The notes: generated by a model not told the origin, from the letters alone. A stretch of 64,000 nucleotides of DNA from Arcicella rosea (GCF_040543805.1 NZ_JBEUMS010000005.1:1-64000); one strand, 5' to 3'. Shown: positions 52,143 through 61,591, counted from the stretch's first letter. Translations and numbers: made by a program.

Positions 52143-54980
52143 ATGAAAAAAACACAAGCTATCATAGCATTATTACTGGCTTTAAGCAGTACTTATATCA
52201 GTTTTTCTCAGACTAAATTGGTCGAGAAAGTCACCAAAAAAGGAAATGAATTGGTGATTCCTTATGAAAAATATATTTTGCCCAATGGTTTAACATTGAT
52301 TATTCACGAAGACCATTCCGACCCTGTTGTTCATGTTGACGTAACCTATCATGTGGGTTCGGCAAGAGAAGAAATCGGAAAATCTGGCTTTGCACATTTC
52401 TTTGAACACATGATGTTTCAAGGTTCTGACCACGTAGGCGACGAAGAACATTTTAAAATTATTACTGAAGCAGGTGGCAATATGAACGGTACGACCAATC
52501 GTGACCGTACCAATTATTTTGAAACTGTTCCGAGTAATCAATTAGAAAGAGCTTTGTGGCTAGAAGCCGACCGTATGGGATTTTTATTAGATGCCGTAAC
52601 GCAAGGCAAATTTGAGATTCAACGAGCTACTGTGAAAAATGAAAGAGGACAAAATTATGATAATCGCCCTTACGGTTTAGGAAGTGAATATGTTGCCAAA
52701 ACGCTTTATCCTTATGGGCATCCATATTCTTGGTTAACAATAGGTTATATTGAAGACCTGAACCGAGTAAATGTAAACGACCTTAAAAATTTCTTTTTAC
52801 GTTGGTATGGACCAAACAATGCCGCTTTGTCGATTGGTGGAGATGTTAATCCTAAAGAAGTAATCAAATTGGTTGAAAAGTACTTCGGTTCAATTCCTAC
52901 TTGTCCTGCTGTTGATAAAACGAGCGTTCCAGCAGTGGCTTTATCAACCGACCGTTATGTAAGTTATGAAGACAATATTCGTTTTCCGATGTTGCAAATG
53001 GTTTTTCCAACCACGCCTGCATTTCATAAAGACGAAGCAGCATTAGATGTTCTCGCTCAGATTTTAGGGGGTGGCAAAACTTCCCTTTTCTACAAGAATT
53101 TTGTGAAAAATCAAAAAGCTTTGCAGGCAGGAGCCTACAATTCAACGTCAGAATTAGCAGGTGAATTTACCATGACCGTAGTTGCTTTACCCAATACTCC
53201 TTTGAACCAAATGGAGAAAATGATTAGAAGTACTTTTGAAGAATTTGAAAAAAGAGGCGTAAACGACGACGATTTGGCTCAATTCAAGGCAAATTATGAA
53301 GCAAGTACAGTTCGAAATTTATCAAGCGTATCAGGTAAAGTTTCTCAATTAGCAAATTATCAGGCATTGGCTAGTGATGCTGGTTTGTTGACCAAAGAAT
53401 TAGCAAGTATTCAAGCAGTGACCAAAGAAGATGTCATGCGAGTATATCAGCAATATATTCAAGGAAAAAAAGCTGTTATTTTGAGTGTTTATCCAAAAGG
53501 CAAAAAGGAATTGATTGCTTCAGAAAATAATTTTGTTGCTCAACCAGAGAATTACCAAGCACCTAATTATGGTTATGATGGATTGAAATATGTAAAGGCA
53601 AAAGATATTTTCGACAGAAGTAAAAAGCCAGCTACTGGAGTAAATCCAGAAATGAAATTGCCTAATTATTGGAAAGAAAAATTACCAAACGGCATCAAAA
53701 TAATAGGGACAAATACCAATGAAATCCCAGCCGTTACACTTTCCTTTACGATTAAAGGAGGACATTTTTTATCTGCCAATGATTTATCAAAAGTTGGAAT
53801 CATGCCTTTAACCGTTGCCATGATGAACGAAGCAACGAACGAACACACTGCCGAACAACTGAGTACTTCTTTACAAAAATTAGGAAGTTCCGTTTCATTC
53901 AATTCAGGTTTAGAAGGCATTTATGTACAAGTAAATTCTTTAACTAAACATTTAGATGCTACTTTGGCGATTTTAGCAGAAAAACTTTTGAGTCCAAAAT
54001 TTGCTCAAGAAGATTTTGACCGTTTAAAAAAACAACAATTAGAAGGCATCGCCAATCAAAGTACTCAGCCCGTTGCCATTGCCGATCAAGTTTTTGACAA
54101 AATACTTTATGGTAAAGAAAGTATTCAGTCATTTTCAATGAATGGAACTGCTGAAACGCTTAAAAATATTACTTTAGAAGATGTAAAATCCTTTTATCAG
54201 CAATACTTTTCTCCATCGGTTACAAACTTGATTATTGTCGGTGACATTACAAAAAATGCAATCATACCAAAACTTTCTTTCTTGACGCAATGGAAAGCCA
54301 AAGAAGTAAAAATGCCTGTGATTAATCAAGATAGAAAATCTTTAAAAACTAAAATTTACTTGGTGGACAAAGAAAATGCGGCTCAATCTGAAATCAGAAT
54401 TGGTTATGCTACCAATTTACCTTACAGTCCAGTAGGTGAATATTACCAAACGTATGTGATGAATTATATTTTGGGCGGAGCATTTAATAGCCGATTAAAC
54501 TTGAATTTAAGAGAAAACAAAGGTTATACTTATGGTGCTCGTTCGTCATTTAGTAATACCAAAATTTCAGGAAGTTTTACGGCACAAGCGGGAGTAAAAG
54601 CTTCTACAACAGATAGTTCAGTTGTAGAGTTTATGAAGGAAATCAAAAACTATGCAGAACAGGGAATTACTACTGATGAATTACTTTTTACCAAAAATTC
54701 TATCGGACAAAGTGATGCGCTAAAATACGAAACGCCTGTTCAAAAAGCTTCATTTTTAGGCTTAATACTTGAATATGAGCAAATTGATAATTTTGTAGAG
54801 GCTAGAAAAAATATACTAAAAAGTCTTACTCAAACAAAAGTAAATGCTTTAGCCAAACAATATTTACCTTATAGAAATATGGTAATTGTAGTAGTTGGCG
54901 ACAAGAAAAACATCAAATCAGGTTTAGAAAAGCTTGGTTATGAAGTAGTGGAATTGGATAAAAGTGGTGTTGAAATATAG
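52143..54980 (+). CDS. M16 family (insulinase/pitrilysin) zinc peptidase, two-domain form
   Basis: The 945-residue exported protein has a signal peptide (ending near ISFSQT) and two M16 halves. The first half is catalytic: FAHFFEHMMFQG gives the inverted zinc motif HxxEH (H85, E88, H89), with the third ligand in the downstream RATVKNERGQ. The second half (from about 500) keeps the fold, including NYILGGAFNSRLNLNLRENKGYTYGARSSF, but has no HxxEH. Such proteins degrade peptides in the periplasm. It follows dsbD by 55 bp and is probably in the same unit. With an STN-SusC/SusD pair nearby, peptide breakdown after import is plausible but not shown. Confidence 0.92.
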   Translation: MKKTQAIIALLLALSSTYISFSQTKLVEKVTKKGNELVIPYEKYILPNGLTLIIHEDHSDPVVHVDVTYHVGSAREEIGKSGFAHFFEHMMFQGSDHVGDEEHFKIITEAGGNMNGTTNRDRTNYFETVPSNQLERALWLEADRMGFLLDAVTQGKFEIQRATVKNERGQNYDNRPYGLGSEYVAKTLYPYGHPYSWLTIGYIEDLNRVNVNDLKNFFLRWYGPNNAALSIGGDVNPKEVIKLVEKYFGSIPTCPAVDKTSVPAVALSTDRYVSYEDNIRFPMLQMVFPTTPAFHKDEAALDVLAQILGGGKTSLFYKNFVKNQKALQAGAYNSTSELAGEFTMTVVALPNTPLNQMEKMIRSTFEEFEKRGVNDDDLAQFKANYEASTVRNLSSVSGKVSQLANYQALASDAGLLTKELASIQAVTKEDVMRVYQQYIQGKKAVILSVYPKGKKELIASENNFVAQPENYQAPNYGYDGLKYVKAKDIFDRSKKPATGVNPEMKLPNYWKEKLPNGIKIIGTNTNEIPAVTLSFTIKGGHFLSANDLSKVGIMPLTVAMMNEATNEHTAEQLSTSLQKLGSSVSFNSGLEGIYVQVNSLTKHLDATLAILAEKLLSPKFAQEDFDRLKKQQLEGIANQSTQPVAIADQVFDKILYGKESIQSFSMNGTAETLKNITLEDVKSFYQQYFSPSVTNLIIVGDITKNAIIPKLSFLTQWKAKEVKMPVINQDRKSLKTKIYLVDKENAAQSEIRIGYATNLPYSPVGEYYQTYVMNYILGGAFNSRLNLNLRENKGYTYGARSSFSNTKISGSFTAQAGVKASTTDSSVVEFMKEIKNYAEQGITTDELLFTKNSIGQSDALKYETPVQKASFLGLILEYEQIDNFVEARKNILKSLTQTKVNALAKQYLPYRNMVIVVVGDKKNIKSGLEKLGYEVVELDKSGVEI

Positions 54981-55010
54981 TTTTTGAAAATTTTATGTTT
55001 AAAAATAAGC

Positions 55011-55041
55011 TCATCCATTTCTTTACAGGAGAAGTGGATGA
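55011..55041 (-). terminator. Hairpin between convergent M16 and SulP genes
   Basis: TCATCCATTTC pairs with GAAGTGGATGA (one G-T pair) around a 9-base loop. In the minus-strand reading a T-rich tail follows, so it mainly serves the SulP gene ending at 55059. Confidence 0.6.
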
Positions 55042-55058
55042 ACTTTAAATAAATTCTT

Positions 55059-56591
55059 CTAATCTCCCGCAACTCTGTAAGTCGGGTCTTCCAGAATATT
55101 TACAACGATTACTTTATCGGCTCTGGCTAATAATTTTCTACAATCTTCGCTAAGATGTTTTAAACGAACCGTTTTGTTTAATTGAGCATAACGTTCAGTA
55201 ATTTTATTGACCGCTTCAATGGCGCTCATATCTGCAATTCTACTTTCTGCAAAGTCAATTACGACTTCATTTGGGTCGTTTACAACGTCAAATTTCTCTG
55301 TAAAAGCAGTCGTTGAAGCAAAGAAAAGCGGACCATAAATTTCATAATATTTTACGCCTTTATCATCTATATATTTTCTTGCTCTGATACGTTTGGCACT
55401 TTCCCAAGCAAAAACCAAAGCAGAAATAATTACGCCTACAAGTACTGCTAAAGCTAAATTATGCAACCAAATCGTAATCCCAGCCACTAGCATTCCAACA
55501 ATAATATCCTGTTTAGGCATTTTGTTGATGATTTTAAAACTCATCCATTCAAAAGTGCTAATCGCCACCATAATCATTACGCCTGTGAGAGCCGCCATCG
55601 GTAAATTTTCAATCAATGGCGAAGCAAAAAGAATAACCGACAAAATAGTAAGTGCTGCGATGATTCCTGAAAGTCTTGCTCTTGAACCCGCAGAAATATT
55701 CACTAAGGTTTGGGCAATCATCGGGCAACCGCCCATACCAAAGAAAAAACCATTCAAAATATTGGCTACTCCTTGCGCTAAAGATTCTCTGTTACCATTT
55801 CCTTTTGTCTGTGTAAGTTCATCAACCACATTGAGCGTCAGCAACCCTTCGGTTAAACCTACACCAGCCATTATCAAACCATAAGGTAAAATAATTTGAA
55901 ATGTTTCAAAAGTGAAAGGAATATTTGGAATGTGAAAAGGCGGAAACCCTCCCGAAACAGAAGCAATATCTTTTACTGTTTTGGTTTCTATGTTAAGCGT
56001 AAAAACCAAAATTCCCACCACAATAATTGCCATTAATGACGCTGGAACCGCTTTACTGATTTTAGGAAAAATCAACACGATAGCAATCGTCAAAGCTACC
56101 AAACCAGCCATAATATAGAGCGGAGTACCTGATAACCAAACAGTTTTCCCATCAAGTGCCGTTTTAAATTGCTCTATTTGCGCCATAAAAATGATAACCG
56201 CCAAACCATTTACAAAGCCAAACATTACTGGTTGTGGCACCAAACGAATGAATTTTCCCAACTTAAACAAACCCACAATAATCTGAAATACTCCTGCCAT
56301 TGCTACTGCGGCAAAAACATATTCTAAACCATGCGATTTCATCAAGGCAATCAATACAACTACCGTTGCGCCTGCTCCGCCAGAAATTAACCCCGGTCTT
56401 CCGCCAAAAATTGCTGTTACCAAACCCATAATAAAGGCGGCGTAAAGACCCATTAATGGTGGAAAATCAGCTAAAATGGCAAACGACAGCGATTCTGGAA
56501 TCATCGTCATGGCTACAGTAAGTCCCGCTAGTACTTCTGTTTTATAATTTACTTTTTGATTAAAATCAAATAAGTTGATAGACTTTAACAT
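55059..56591 (-). CDS. SulP family inorganic anion transporter with STAS domain
   Basis: The 510-residue membrane protein has the SulP fold (about residues 1-400), with EVLAGLTVAMTMIPESLSFAILADFPPLMGLYAAFIMGL, FGGRPGLISGGAGATVVV, GFFFGMGGCPMIAQTLVNISAGSRARLSGI, and a C-terminal STAS domain (about 415-505, VVIDFAESRIADMSAIEAVNKI). Members carry sulfate, bicarbonate or other small anions. The sulfur genes elsewhere in the window make sulfate attractive, but no adjacent sulfate-assimilation or carbonic anhydrase gene decides the matter. It appears to be monocistronic. Confidence 0.93.
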   Translation of the reverse strand: MLKSINLFDFNQKVNYKTEVLAGLTVAMTMIPESLSFAILADFPPLMGLYAAFIMGLVTAIFGGRPGLISGGAGATVVVLIALMKSHGLEYVFAAVAMAGVFQIIVGLFKLGKFIRLVPQPVMFGFVNGLAVIIFMAQIEQFKTALDGKTVWLSGTPLYIMAGLVALTIAIVLIFPKISKAVPASLMAIIVVGILVFTLNIETKTVKDIASVSGGFPPFHIPNIPFTFETFQIILPYGLIMAGVGLTEGLLTLNVVDELTQTKGNGNRESLAQGVANILNGFFFGMGGCPMIAQTLVNISAGSRARLSGIIAALTILSVILFASPLIENLPMAALTGVMIMVAISTFEWMSFKIINKMPKQDIIVGMLVAGITIWLHNLALAVLVGVIISALVFAWESAKRIRARKYIDDKGVKYYEIYGPLFFASTTAFTEKFDVVNDPNEVVIDFAESRIADMSAIEAVNKITERYAQLNKTVRLKHLSEDCRKLLARADKVIVVNILEDPTYRVAGD

Positions 56592-56787
56592 TATTTTAAA
56601 ATTGATTCTATAAAATATTACCTCAGGAAAAGTAATTTTCTAAATACAAGTAATTGTCATTGAAGAAAGTTTGGAGAGAAAAATCATCTTGAAATGCTAT
56701 CAAGATGAAGTAATAAACGAAGCTTTGTTAGCTAGTTTTTCCATTATTTCACACAAAAGTACCTTCTGAAGGTTGAAAATCAAAGAG

Positions 56788-56815
56788 AATAGGATGTAGC
56801 CTCTTCGCTCCTATT
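56788..56815. repeat. Small hairpin before the RidA-like gene
   Basis: AATAGGA and TCCTATT pair around a 14-base loop in the 290-bp gap between the divergent SulP and RidA-like genes. The arm resembles those of the hairpins at 47602 and 52071. Nothing else is recognisable in this gap. Confidence 0.4.
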
Positions 56816-56882
56816 TGAATAATCCTTTTTTTAAACAATATTTGAGTAATCGAAAATCATCATCCTTACTAATTTATTCATC

Positions 56883-57395
56883 ATGAAAAAACTTATCTTA
56901 CTTTGCCTGTTATTTTTCTCTGTTAAAGTTCATGCTCAAACGCCTGAAGAGCAATTAACAAAATTAGGCATCACGCTTCCCACTGTGAGTCAGCCAGTGG
57001 CTAGTTATGTAAATGTAGTACGAACAGGAAATCTTTTATTCCTTTCAGGAAAAGGTCCTTTAAAGGCTGATGGACAATATATTAAAGGAAAATTAGGAAA
57101 AGATTTATCCATTGAAGAAGGTGCAAAAGCGGCTGAATTAGCGGCAATTCAACAATTAGCAGTACTAAAAGCCACTTTGGGAGATTTAAGCAAAGTAAAA
57201 AGAATTGTAAAAGTTTTGGGTTTCGTGAATAGCGATAGTGAGTTTTTTGACCATCCAAAAGTAATAAATGGCACTTCTAATTTAATGATTCAGGTTTTTG
57301 GCGAAAAAGGGAAACACGCACGTTCTGCGCTTGGTGTAAATGCTTTGCCCTTTAATATGGCAGTTGAAGTAGAAATGATTGTAGAAGTAGAATAG
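56883..57395 (+). CDS. Exported RidA family (YjgF/UK114) protein
   Basis: The 170-residue product is a RidA-fold protein preceded by a clear signal peptide (MKKLILLCLLFFSVKVHAQ). Domain motifs are LLFLSGKGP, AAELAAIQQLAVLKATLGDLSKVKRIVKVLGFVNS, HPKVINGTSNLMIQVFGEKGKHARSALGVNALPFNMAVEVEMIVEV; the family arginine appears in HARSALG. Cytoplasmic RidA proteins destroy reactive enamine/imine intermediates, but a periplasmic form must have another or modified task. The length of about 150 mature residues places it in an Rid subfamily with an extended loop rather than RidA proper. It has no operon partners; a long hairpin ends its transcript. Confidence 0.9.
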   Translation: MKKLILLCLLFFSVKVHAQTPEEQLTKLGITLPTVSQPVASYVNVVRTGNLLFLSGKGPLKADGQYIKGKLGKDLSIEEGAKAAELAAIQQLAVLKATLGDLSKVKRIVKVLGFVNSDSEFFDHPKVINGTSNLMIQVFGEKGKHARSALGVNALPFNMAVEVEMIVEVE

Positions 57396-57431
57396 CCGAA
57401 AATATTTATCCTATAAATTAATTGAGCATAT

Positions 57432-57495
57432 AAACCTATAAGGATTTGAATATAAAATCTCATTATTAGATATTTATATAAATCCTTATAGGTTT
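57432..57495. terminator. Long-stem bidirectional terminator
   Basis: AAACCTATAAGGATTT (57432-57447) pairs perfectly over 16 bp with 57480-57495, and the 32-base interior also pairs in part. T-runs follow on the plus strand, so it ends the RidA-like gene and also lies just past the leftward kinase gene (stop at 57506). Confidence 0.85.
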
Positions 57496-57505
57496 TTTTA
57501 AAAGC

Positions 57506-59188
57506 TTACCCTTTCAAAGAAAAGTAAAAAGTACTGCCTTTCCCGATTTCAGATTCTACCCAAATTTGTCCGTTCTGTGCTTCTATGAATTGACGAGCAA
57601 TTGCCAAACCTAAGCCTGTTCCTTTTTGACTATCAGGCGTTTGGAAGTACTTATCGAATATTTTTTCTAAATATTCTTGTGCGATTCCTTTTCCAAAATC
57701 TTGTACAGAAAATACAACTGTTCCATTTTGACGAATAGCTGAAACAATAATTTTACTGTTTTCAGGACTGTAACGAATGGCGTTCGTCAATAAATTCACT
57801 AAAATCCATGCTGACTTTTCGGCATCAGCTTGTACTTGTGGAAGCTTGTCTGAAAGCTGAATTTCAATTTCTATATTTTGTTGTTGTGCTTGAAACTGTA
57901 TAGCCGAAGTGGCGTATTCGATTATATTTTGCGGTGCTACGGCTTGTAAATTCAAACTGATTTTTCCACTTTCCACTTGGGTCAAATCCAACAATTCGCC
58001 CGTAATATTTAACAGTCGCTGACTGTCTGATTTGATATTTTCTAATAATTGACTTTGTTCTGGATTTAGAATGCCTACTTTTTCATTTTCTAATAATTTC
58101 AAACTCATTTTTATCGCTGAAATTGGCGTTTTTAATTCATGCGAAATCGTGGCGATAAAGTTGGTTTTGGCTTCATCTAATTCGTGGAAGCGAGTAATGT
58201 TTTTCAATAAAATTACTTTTCCTAAAACTTTCTCGTTACTTTCTACCGTTAAAGTTTCTTTAGTAAAATAGCTTTCACGTTCGTCAGCATAGATTTTAAT
58301 TTCTTTATTTTGGTCTTTTTCATTCAAAAGTGTTCTCAGTAAATCGTTGTACAAAGCTACGTCTGGAGCGTATTTTCCAATCAAATCTTCTGATTTTACA
58401 TTCAACATTTTAATCGCTACAATATTGACGAAGAGTATTTTATTCTTTTCGTCTAAACCAATTACGGCATCGTTTAGGTTATTGATAATGGCTTCAATTC
58501 TACTCTTTTCAAAAAGTATTTTTGCAAGATTCGAATGTTCGTATTCGTTCAATTTTTCCGCCATTGAATTAAATGCCGAAGCCAATTCACCGAATTCATC
58601 TTCCGAAGAAAAATGCAAGCGTTGTTCATAATTTTTATTGGTAATTGCCTGAATCCCTTTTGTCAGTTCTTTGATGGGGTTAGCAATGTAAGAGGGAAAA
58701 TTGACGATAAAAGTAAAAGTCAGCAACATACAAACAATGGCAACCATCTTTAAATAATTGCTGGCATTTTCAGCGGTTTTCAAAGCCAAATCATTTTTAC
58801 GAACAATGCCTTGTTGATTCAACTCTGCAATGTTGAACAAAGTTTGATTCAGTTTGGTAAAATGTGTTTCTGAACTATCTTTTTTAAATTCAAAATAGGC
58901 TTTTCGTAGATTTTGTGTAGCTTCAAGCTCGCCTACTTCCGTTACGTTGTGGGCTTGTTTATCCAACAAAACTTCAAAAGATTTATGCTTGACGGTATCT
59001 ACAGACGACCAAGTATTGAGTATTTCTTCCATACCTTGCACATATTCCAAGGACTCAATATTATCTTTCAAGATTTTGCTGGAATCAGCCTGTAATTGAT
59101 TCAGATAATACGTTCCCATTCCGCCCAACAAGACGATGACGGAAAAAAGGAAGAATAATCCCAGTTGAAGTTTTGCTTTGATTTTCAT
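57506..59188 (-). CDS. Membrane sensor histidine kinase at the end of the kdp operon
   Basis: The 560-residue protein has a membrane helix (about 8-30), a helical periplasmic sensor (about 31-150), a second helix (about 151-172) and HAMP (about 173-225, NPIKELTKGIQAI). A PAS domain (about 238-340), HisKA with TISHELKTP (H350) and HATPase with NLLTNAIRYSP, DFGKGI and GTGLGLAIARQF follow. It is the only histidine kinase in the kdp operon and comes directly after a KdpD that lacks its own kinase domain. It probably supplies the missing kinase activity for potassium or turgor control. No kdpE response regulator gene follows; the next gene is the convergent RidA-like gene. Confidence 0.9.
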   Translation of the reverse strand: MKIKAKLQLGLFFLFSVIVLLGGMGTYYLNQLQADSSKILKDNIESLEYVQGMEEILNTWSSVDTVKHKSFEVLLDKQAHNVTEVGELEATQNLRKAYFEFKKDSSETHFTKLNQTLFNIAELNQQGIVRKNDLALKTAENASNYLKMVAIVCMLLTFTFIVNFPSYIANPIKELTKGIQAITNKNYEQRLHFSSEDEFGELASAFNSMAEKLNEYEHSNLAKILFEKSRIEAIINNLNDAVIGLDEKNKILFVNIVAIKMLNVKSEDLIGKYAPDVALYNDLLRTLLNEKDQNKEIKIYADERESYFTKETLTVESNEKVLGKVILLKNITRFHELDEAKTNFIATISHELKTPISAIKMSLKLLENEKVGILNPEQSQLLENIKSDSQRLLNITGELLDLTQVESGKISLNLQAVAPQNIIEYATSAIQFQAQQQNIEIEIQLSDKLPQVQADAEKSAWILVNLLTNAIRYSPENSKIIVSAIRQNGTVVFSVQDFGKGIAQEYLEKIFDKYFQTPDSQKGTGLGLAIARQFIEAQNGQIWVESEIGKGSTFYFSLKG

Positions 59189-59280
59189 GGTAATTAGCTG
59201 TGAGTTGTGAGCAATGAGCTTTCAGCTTTTTTTGATTGCCTGCCAGTGAAATAATAGACAACCATTAATGAGTAATCTAT
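59189..59280 (-). repeat. Heptamer-repeat element between kdpD and the kinase gene
   Basis: Plus-strand units TAGCTGT-GAGTTGT-GAGCAAT-GAGCTTT-CAGCTTT (about 59195-59230) repeat at 7-bp spacing, with a short and poorly matched opposite arm. It fills most of the 92-bp gap. Confidence 0.6.
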
Positions 59281-60393
59281 TTAACTTAAAATCACAATAT
59301 CAATATCCGAAGACGATAGTTTTTTTAGTAATTGATTAAATAAATTCGTTGCCAAGATAATTCTGAATAAACTAAAATGTGGTTTTCCGATACAAATTGT
59401 CGTGATTTCGTACTTTTCAGCGATTTCTACAATACTTTTTGCTACCGAATCACTTGGTATTCTGATGACTTCTGCTCCTAATTCTGTAGCTAATTTCAAA
59501 TTATTAATCAAATGCCTTTGCGTTGCTAAATTGATTTTATCTCCCGATTCTGAAGGCGTTTGTACGTACAATACAAACCATTTTGAATCATAATGCGAAG
59601 CCAATCGAGCCGTTTTGCGAATGATATTTTTAGAAGTATTGGCATTAGAACTGATACAAGCCAAAAATCGTTCATGCGTAAATTTGCTACTGGCAACTTC
59701 GTTGAATACTTTTCTTTCTACTTGATGAGCTACTTCTTTCAAAGCTAATTCTCTCAATTGCAATAATTTAGCAGGTTGGAAAAAATTATTCAAGGCAGTT
59801 TCTACTTTCCTCAAATCGTAGATTTTACCTTCTTTGAGCCTTGTTATTAATTCATTAGCCGTTAAATCAATGTTTACCACTTCATCAGCTTGTTGCAAAA
59901 CCCAGTCGGGTACTCTTTCGGCTACTTCTACATTGGTAATTTGTTTTACTTCGTCGTTTAGGCTTTCAAGGTGTTGAATATTGACAGCAGAAATCACATT
60001 AATGCCCGCATTCAGAATGTCCATGACATCCTGCCAACGCTTTTCGTTTTTAGAGCCTTCAATATTAGTATGAGCGAGTTCATCGACAATAGCAATTTCT
60101 GGACGTTGGTTGATGACAGCCTGAACGTCCATTTCTTCTAATTCTTTGCCTTTGTAAAAAAGTTTTCGGCGAGGAATCATAGGAATACCTTCCAACAAAG
60201 CATGAGTTTCGGCTCGGTTGTGGGTTTCGATATAAGCAATTTTTATATTGACATTGTTTCTAAGCAAAGTATGGGCTTCTTGCAACATCCTAAAAGTTTT
60301 ACCCACGCCAGCACTCATACCAATGTAAATTTTAAACTTCCCTCTTTTGGAACTTTTAATTAAATCTAAAAAATATTGAGCCGAATGTTCCAT
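59281..60393 (-). CDS. kdpD: KdpD N-terminal sensor protein without kinase domain
   Basis: The 370-residue protein corresponds to the cytoplasmic input part of KdpD. It has the KdpD domain (about 15-225) with Walker A GMSAGVGKT, Walker B-like EIAIVDELAHTN and VAERVPDWVLQQADEVVNIDLT, and a universal-stress-like domain (about 235-370, ACISSNANTSKNIIRKTARLASHYDSKWFVLYV). Standard KdpD proteins are about 890 residues and go on with four helices, GAF and a histidine kinase; all of these are missing here. The frame ends cleanly, so this looks like a stable domain split and not decay. The separate kinase gene 92 bp downstream is the obvious partner. Confidence 0.93.
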   Translation of the reverse strand: MEHSAQYFLDLIKSSKRGKFKIYIGMSAGVGKTFRMLQEAHTLLRNNVNIKIAYIETHNRAETHALLEGIPMIPRRKLFYKGKELEEMDVQAVINQRPEIAIVDELAHTNIEGSKNEKRWQDVMDILNAGINVISAVNIQHLESLNDEVKQITNVEVAERVPDWVLQQADEVVNIDLTANELITRLKEGKIYDLRKVETALNNFFQPAKLLQLRELALKEVAHQVERKVFNEVASSKFTHERFLACISSNANTSKNIIRKTARLASHYDSKWFVLYVQTPSESGDKINLATQRHLINNLKLATELGAEVIRIPSDSVAKSIVEIAEKYEITTICIGKPHFSLFRIILATNLFNQLLKKLSSSDIDIVILS

Positions 60394-60511
60394 GTTTTTT
60401 TAGCAATGAGTTATGAGCTGTGAGCTTTCAGCCTTGAGCTTTGAGCTATAAAATTGAGTACTTAACTTATTTAATAGTAAAGCTCAAAGCTCACTGCTCA
60501 TAGCTCGTCAC
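60394..60511 (-). repeat. Two-armed heptamer element between porin and kdpD
   Basis: Plus-strand units GAGTTAT-GAGCTGT-GAGCTTT-CAGCCTT-GAGCTTT-GAGCTAT (60410-60450) face AAAGCTC-AAAGCTC-ACTGCTC-ATAGCTC-GTCACTC-AAAGCTG (about 60479-60520). The arms can pair over about 40 bp with mismatches. The right arm contains the stop codon of the porin gene, so the repeat supplies the end of the coding sequence. Confidence 0.8.
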
Positions 60512-61591
60512 TCAAAGCTGAACAGCCATTGAAGTATTCAGTGAGAAATTATTGTTTACCGTTTTTCCTTCTTTACTGAAAATTGCGTCTTTACTTTCTA
60601 ATAATTTCCCTTCCACTCTCCAAAGTAGATTGTCACTTACTTTATAGTCGATATTCAATGAATAACCTTTTGTTTGAAAGCCATTTGGCGTATTGCTGGC
60701 GATAATTACCCCATTTTTATCTTGATAATACTCCCACCGCACCGCTCCTGACCATTTTGTGTTTGCGGTATATTTTAAAATTGCCACAGGACTATACCAA
60801 GTATTGTATTCGGACGAAGCCACCGCTTTTTGTTCTAAACCATAATCAAACCCTGTAATCAAACCCAATGTTGAAGACAGTTGAAAAATACCATAAAGAT
60901 TTGAAAAATAACGCTCTTGCTTTTGGCTACTTGGTTTATCATTTCCGATAAAAGTACTCCAATTGAGTGTTGTTTTTTCATTCGGTTTAAATTGTACTTG
61001 CGTTCCCAAAGCTAATGTTTGGTTCCCGTCTGGTCGTTTGATTCGCTGCCAACCGTTCAATACCAAACCCGAAATCGTCCAACGATTATCAGCATTGATA
61101 TAAGTAATTTTCGCTCCAGACTCATAATAGGGTGAATTTTCCGCCAAAATACTTCTGGTGAGCGTCCAACAATCTTTTGAAATGGCACTTTCAAAACCAA
61201 TATGAGAAGGCATAATACCAGCATCCAACCAAAGGTTTTGTTTATTTGAAAGTTTCATTCCTACATTCGCTTCAAAAACGTGTTGCATCAATGAAGGCTC
61301 GCTTGCCAAATTGTACTGGGCATAAGTACCAGCCATCAAAGCCAAATTAGCTCGTGTGTTTGCTGAAGTATAAGTGCCTTTAATAAAACCGAGATTGAGG
61401 TTAAACTCATTGTGTCGGTTATGATTATACATGAAACTCGGACGCTCGTGGTTGGCAGGTTGATTGAAATCATAGCCATAATAGGTTTCCAAATAGCCCG
61501 ACCAAGTGATACTTGGTTTACTTTCAGTTTGTCCAAAAATACTTGTTTGAAAAAAGAACAAGGCAATGAAAGTAAAATAAATGGTTTTCAT
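60512..61591 (-). CDS. Outer-membrane beta-barrel protein of the kdp operon
   Basis: The 359-residue protein has a signal peptide ending in SIFGQ and a barrel of alternating strands (WSGYLETYYGYDFNQP, NEFNLNLGFIKGTYTS, GIMPSHIGFESA, WTISGLVLNGWQRIK, LGLITGFDYGLEQK). It resembles the Bacteroidota beta-barrel porin-2 proteins (PF07642 type) that accompany kdp genes in this phylum. It probably widens potassium or small-ion entry through the outer membrane. It lies between kdpC and kdpD, read in the same direction. Its last residues (AVQL) are encoded by heptamer-repeat DNA. Confidence 0.8.
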   Translation of the reverse strand: MKTIYFTFIALFFFQTSIFGQTESKPSITWSGYLETYYGYDFNQPANHERPSFMYNHNRHNEFNLNLGFIKGTYTSANTRANLALMAGTYAQYNLASEPSLMQHVFEANVGMKLSNKQNLWLDAGIMPSHIGFESAISKDCWTLTRSILAENSPYYESGAKITYINADNRWTISGLVLNGWQRIKRPDGNQTLALGTQVQFKPNEKTTLNWSTFIGNDKPSSQKQERYFSNLYGIFQLSSTLGLITGFDYGLEQKAVASSEYNTWYSPVAILKYTANTKWSGAVRWEYYQDKNGVIIASNTPNGFQTKGYSLNIDYKVSDNLLWRVEGKLLESKDAIFSKEGKTVNNNFSLNTSMAVQL

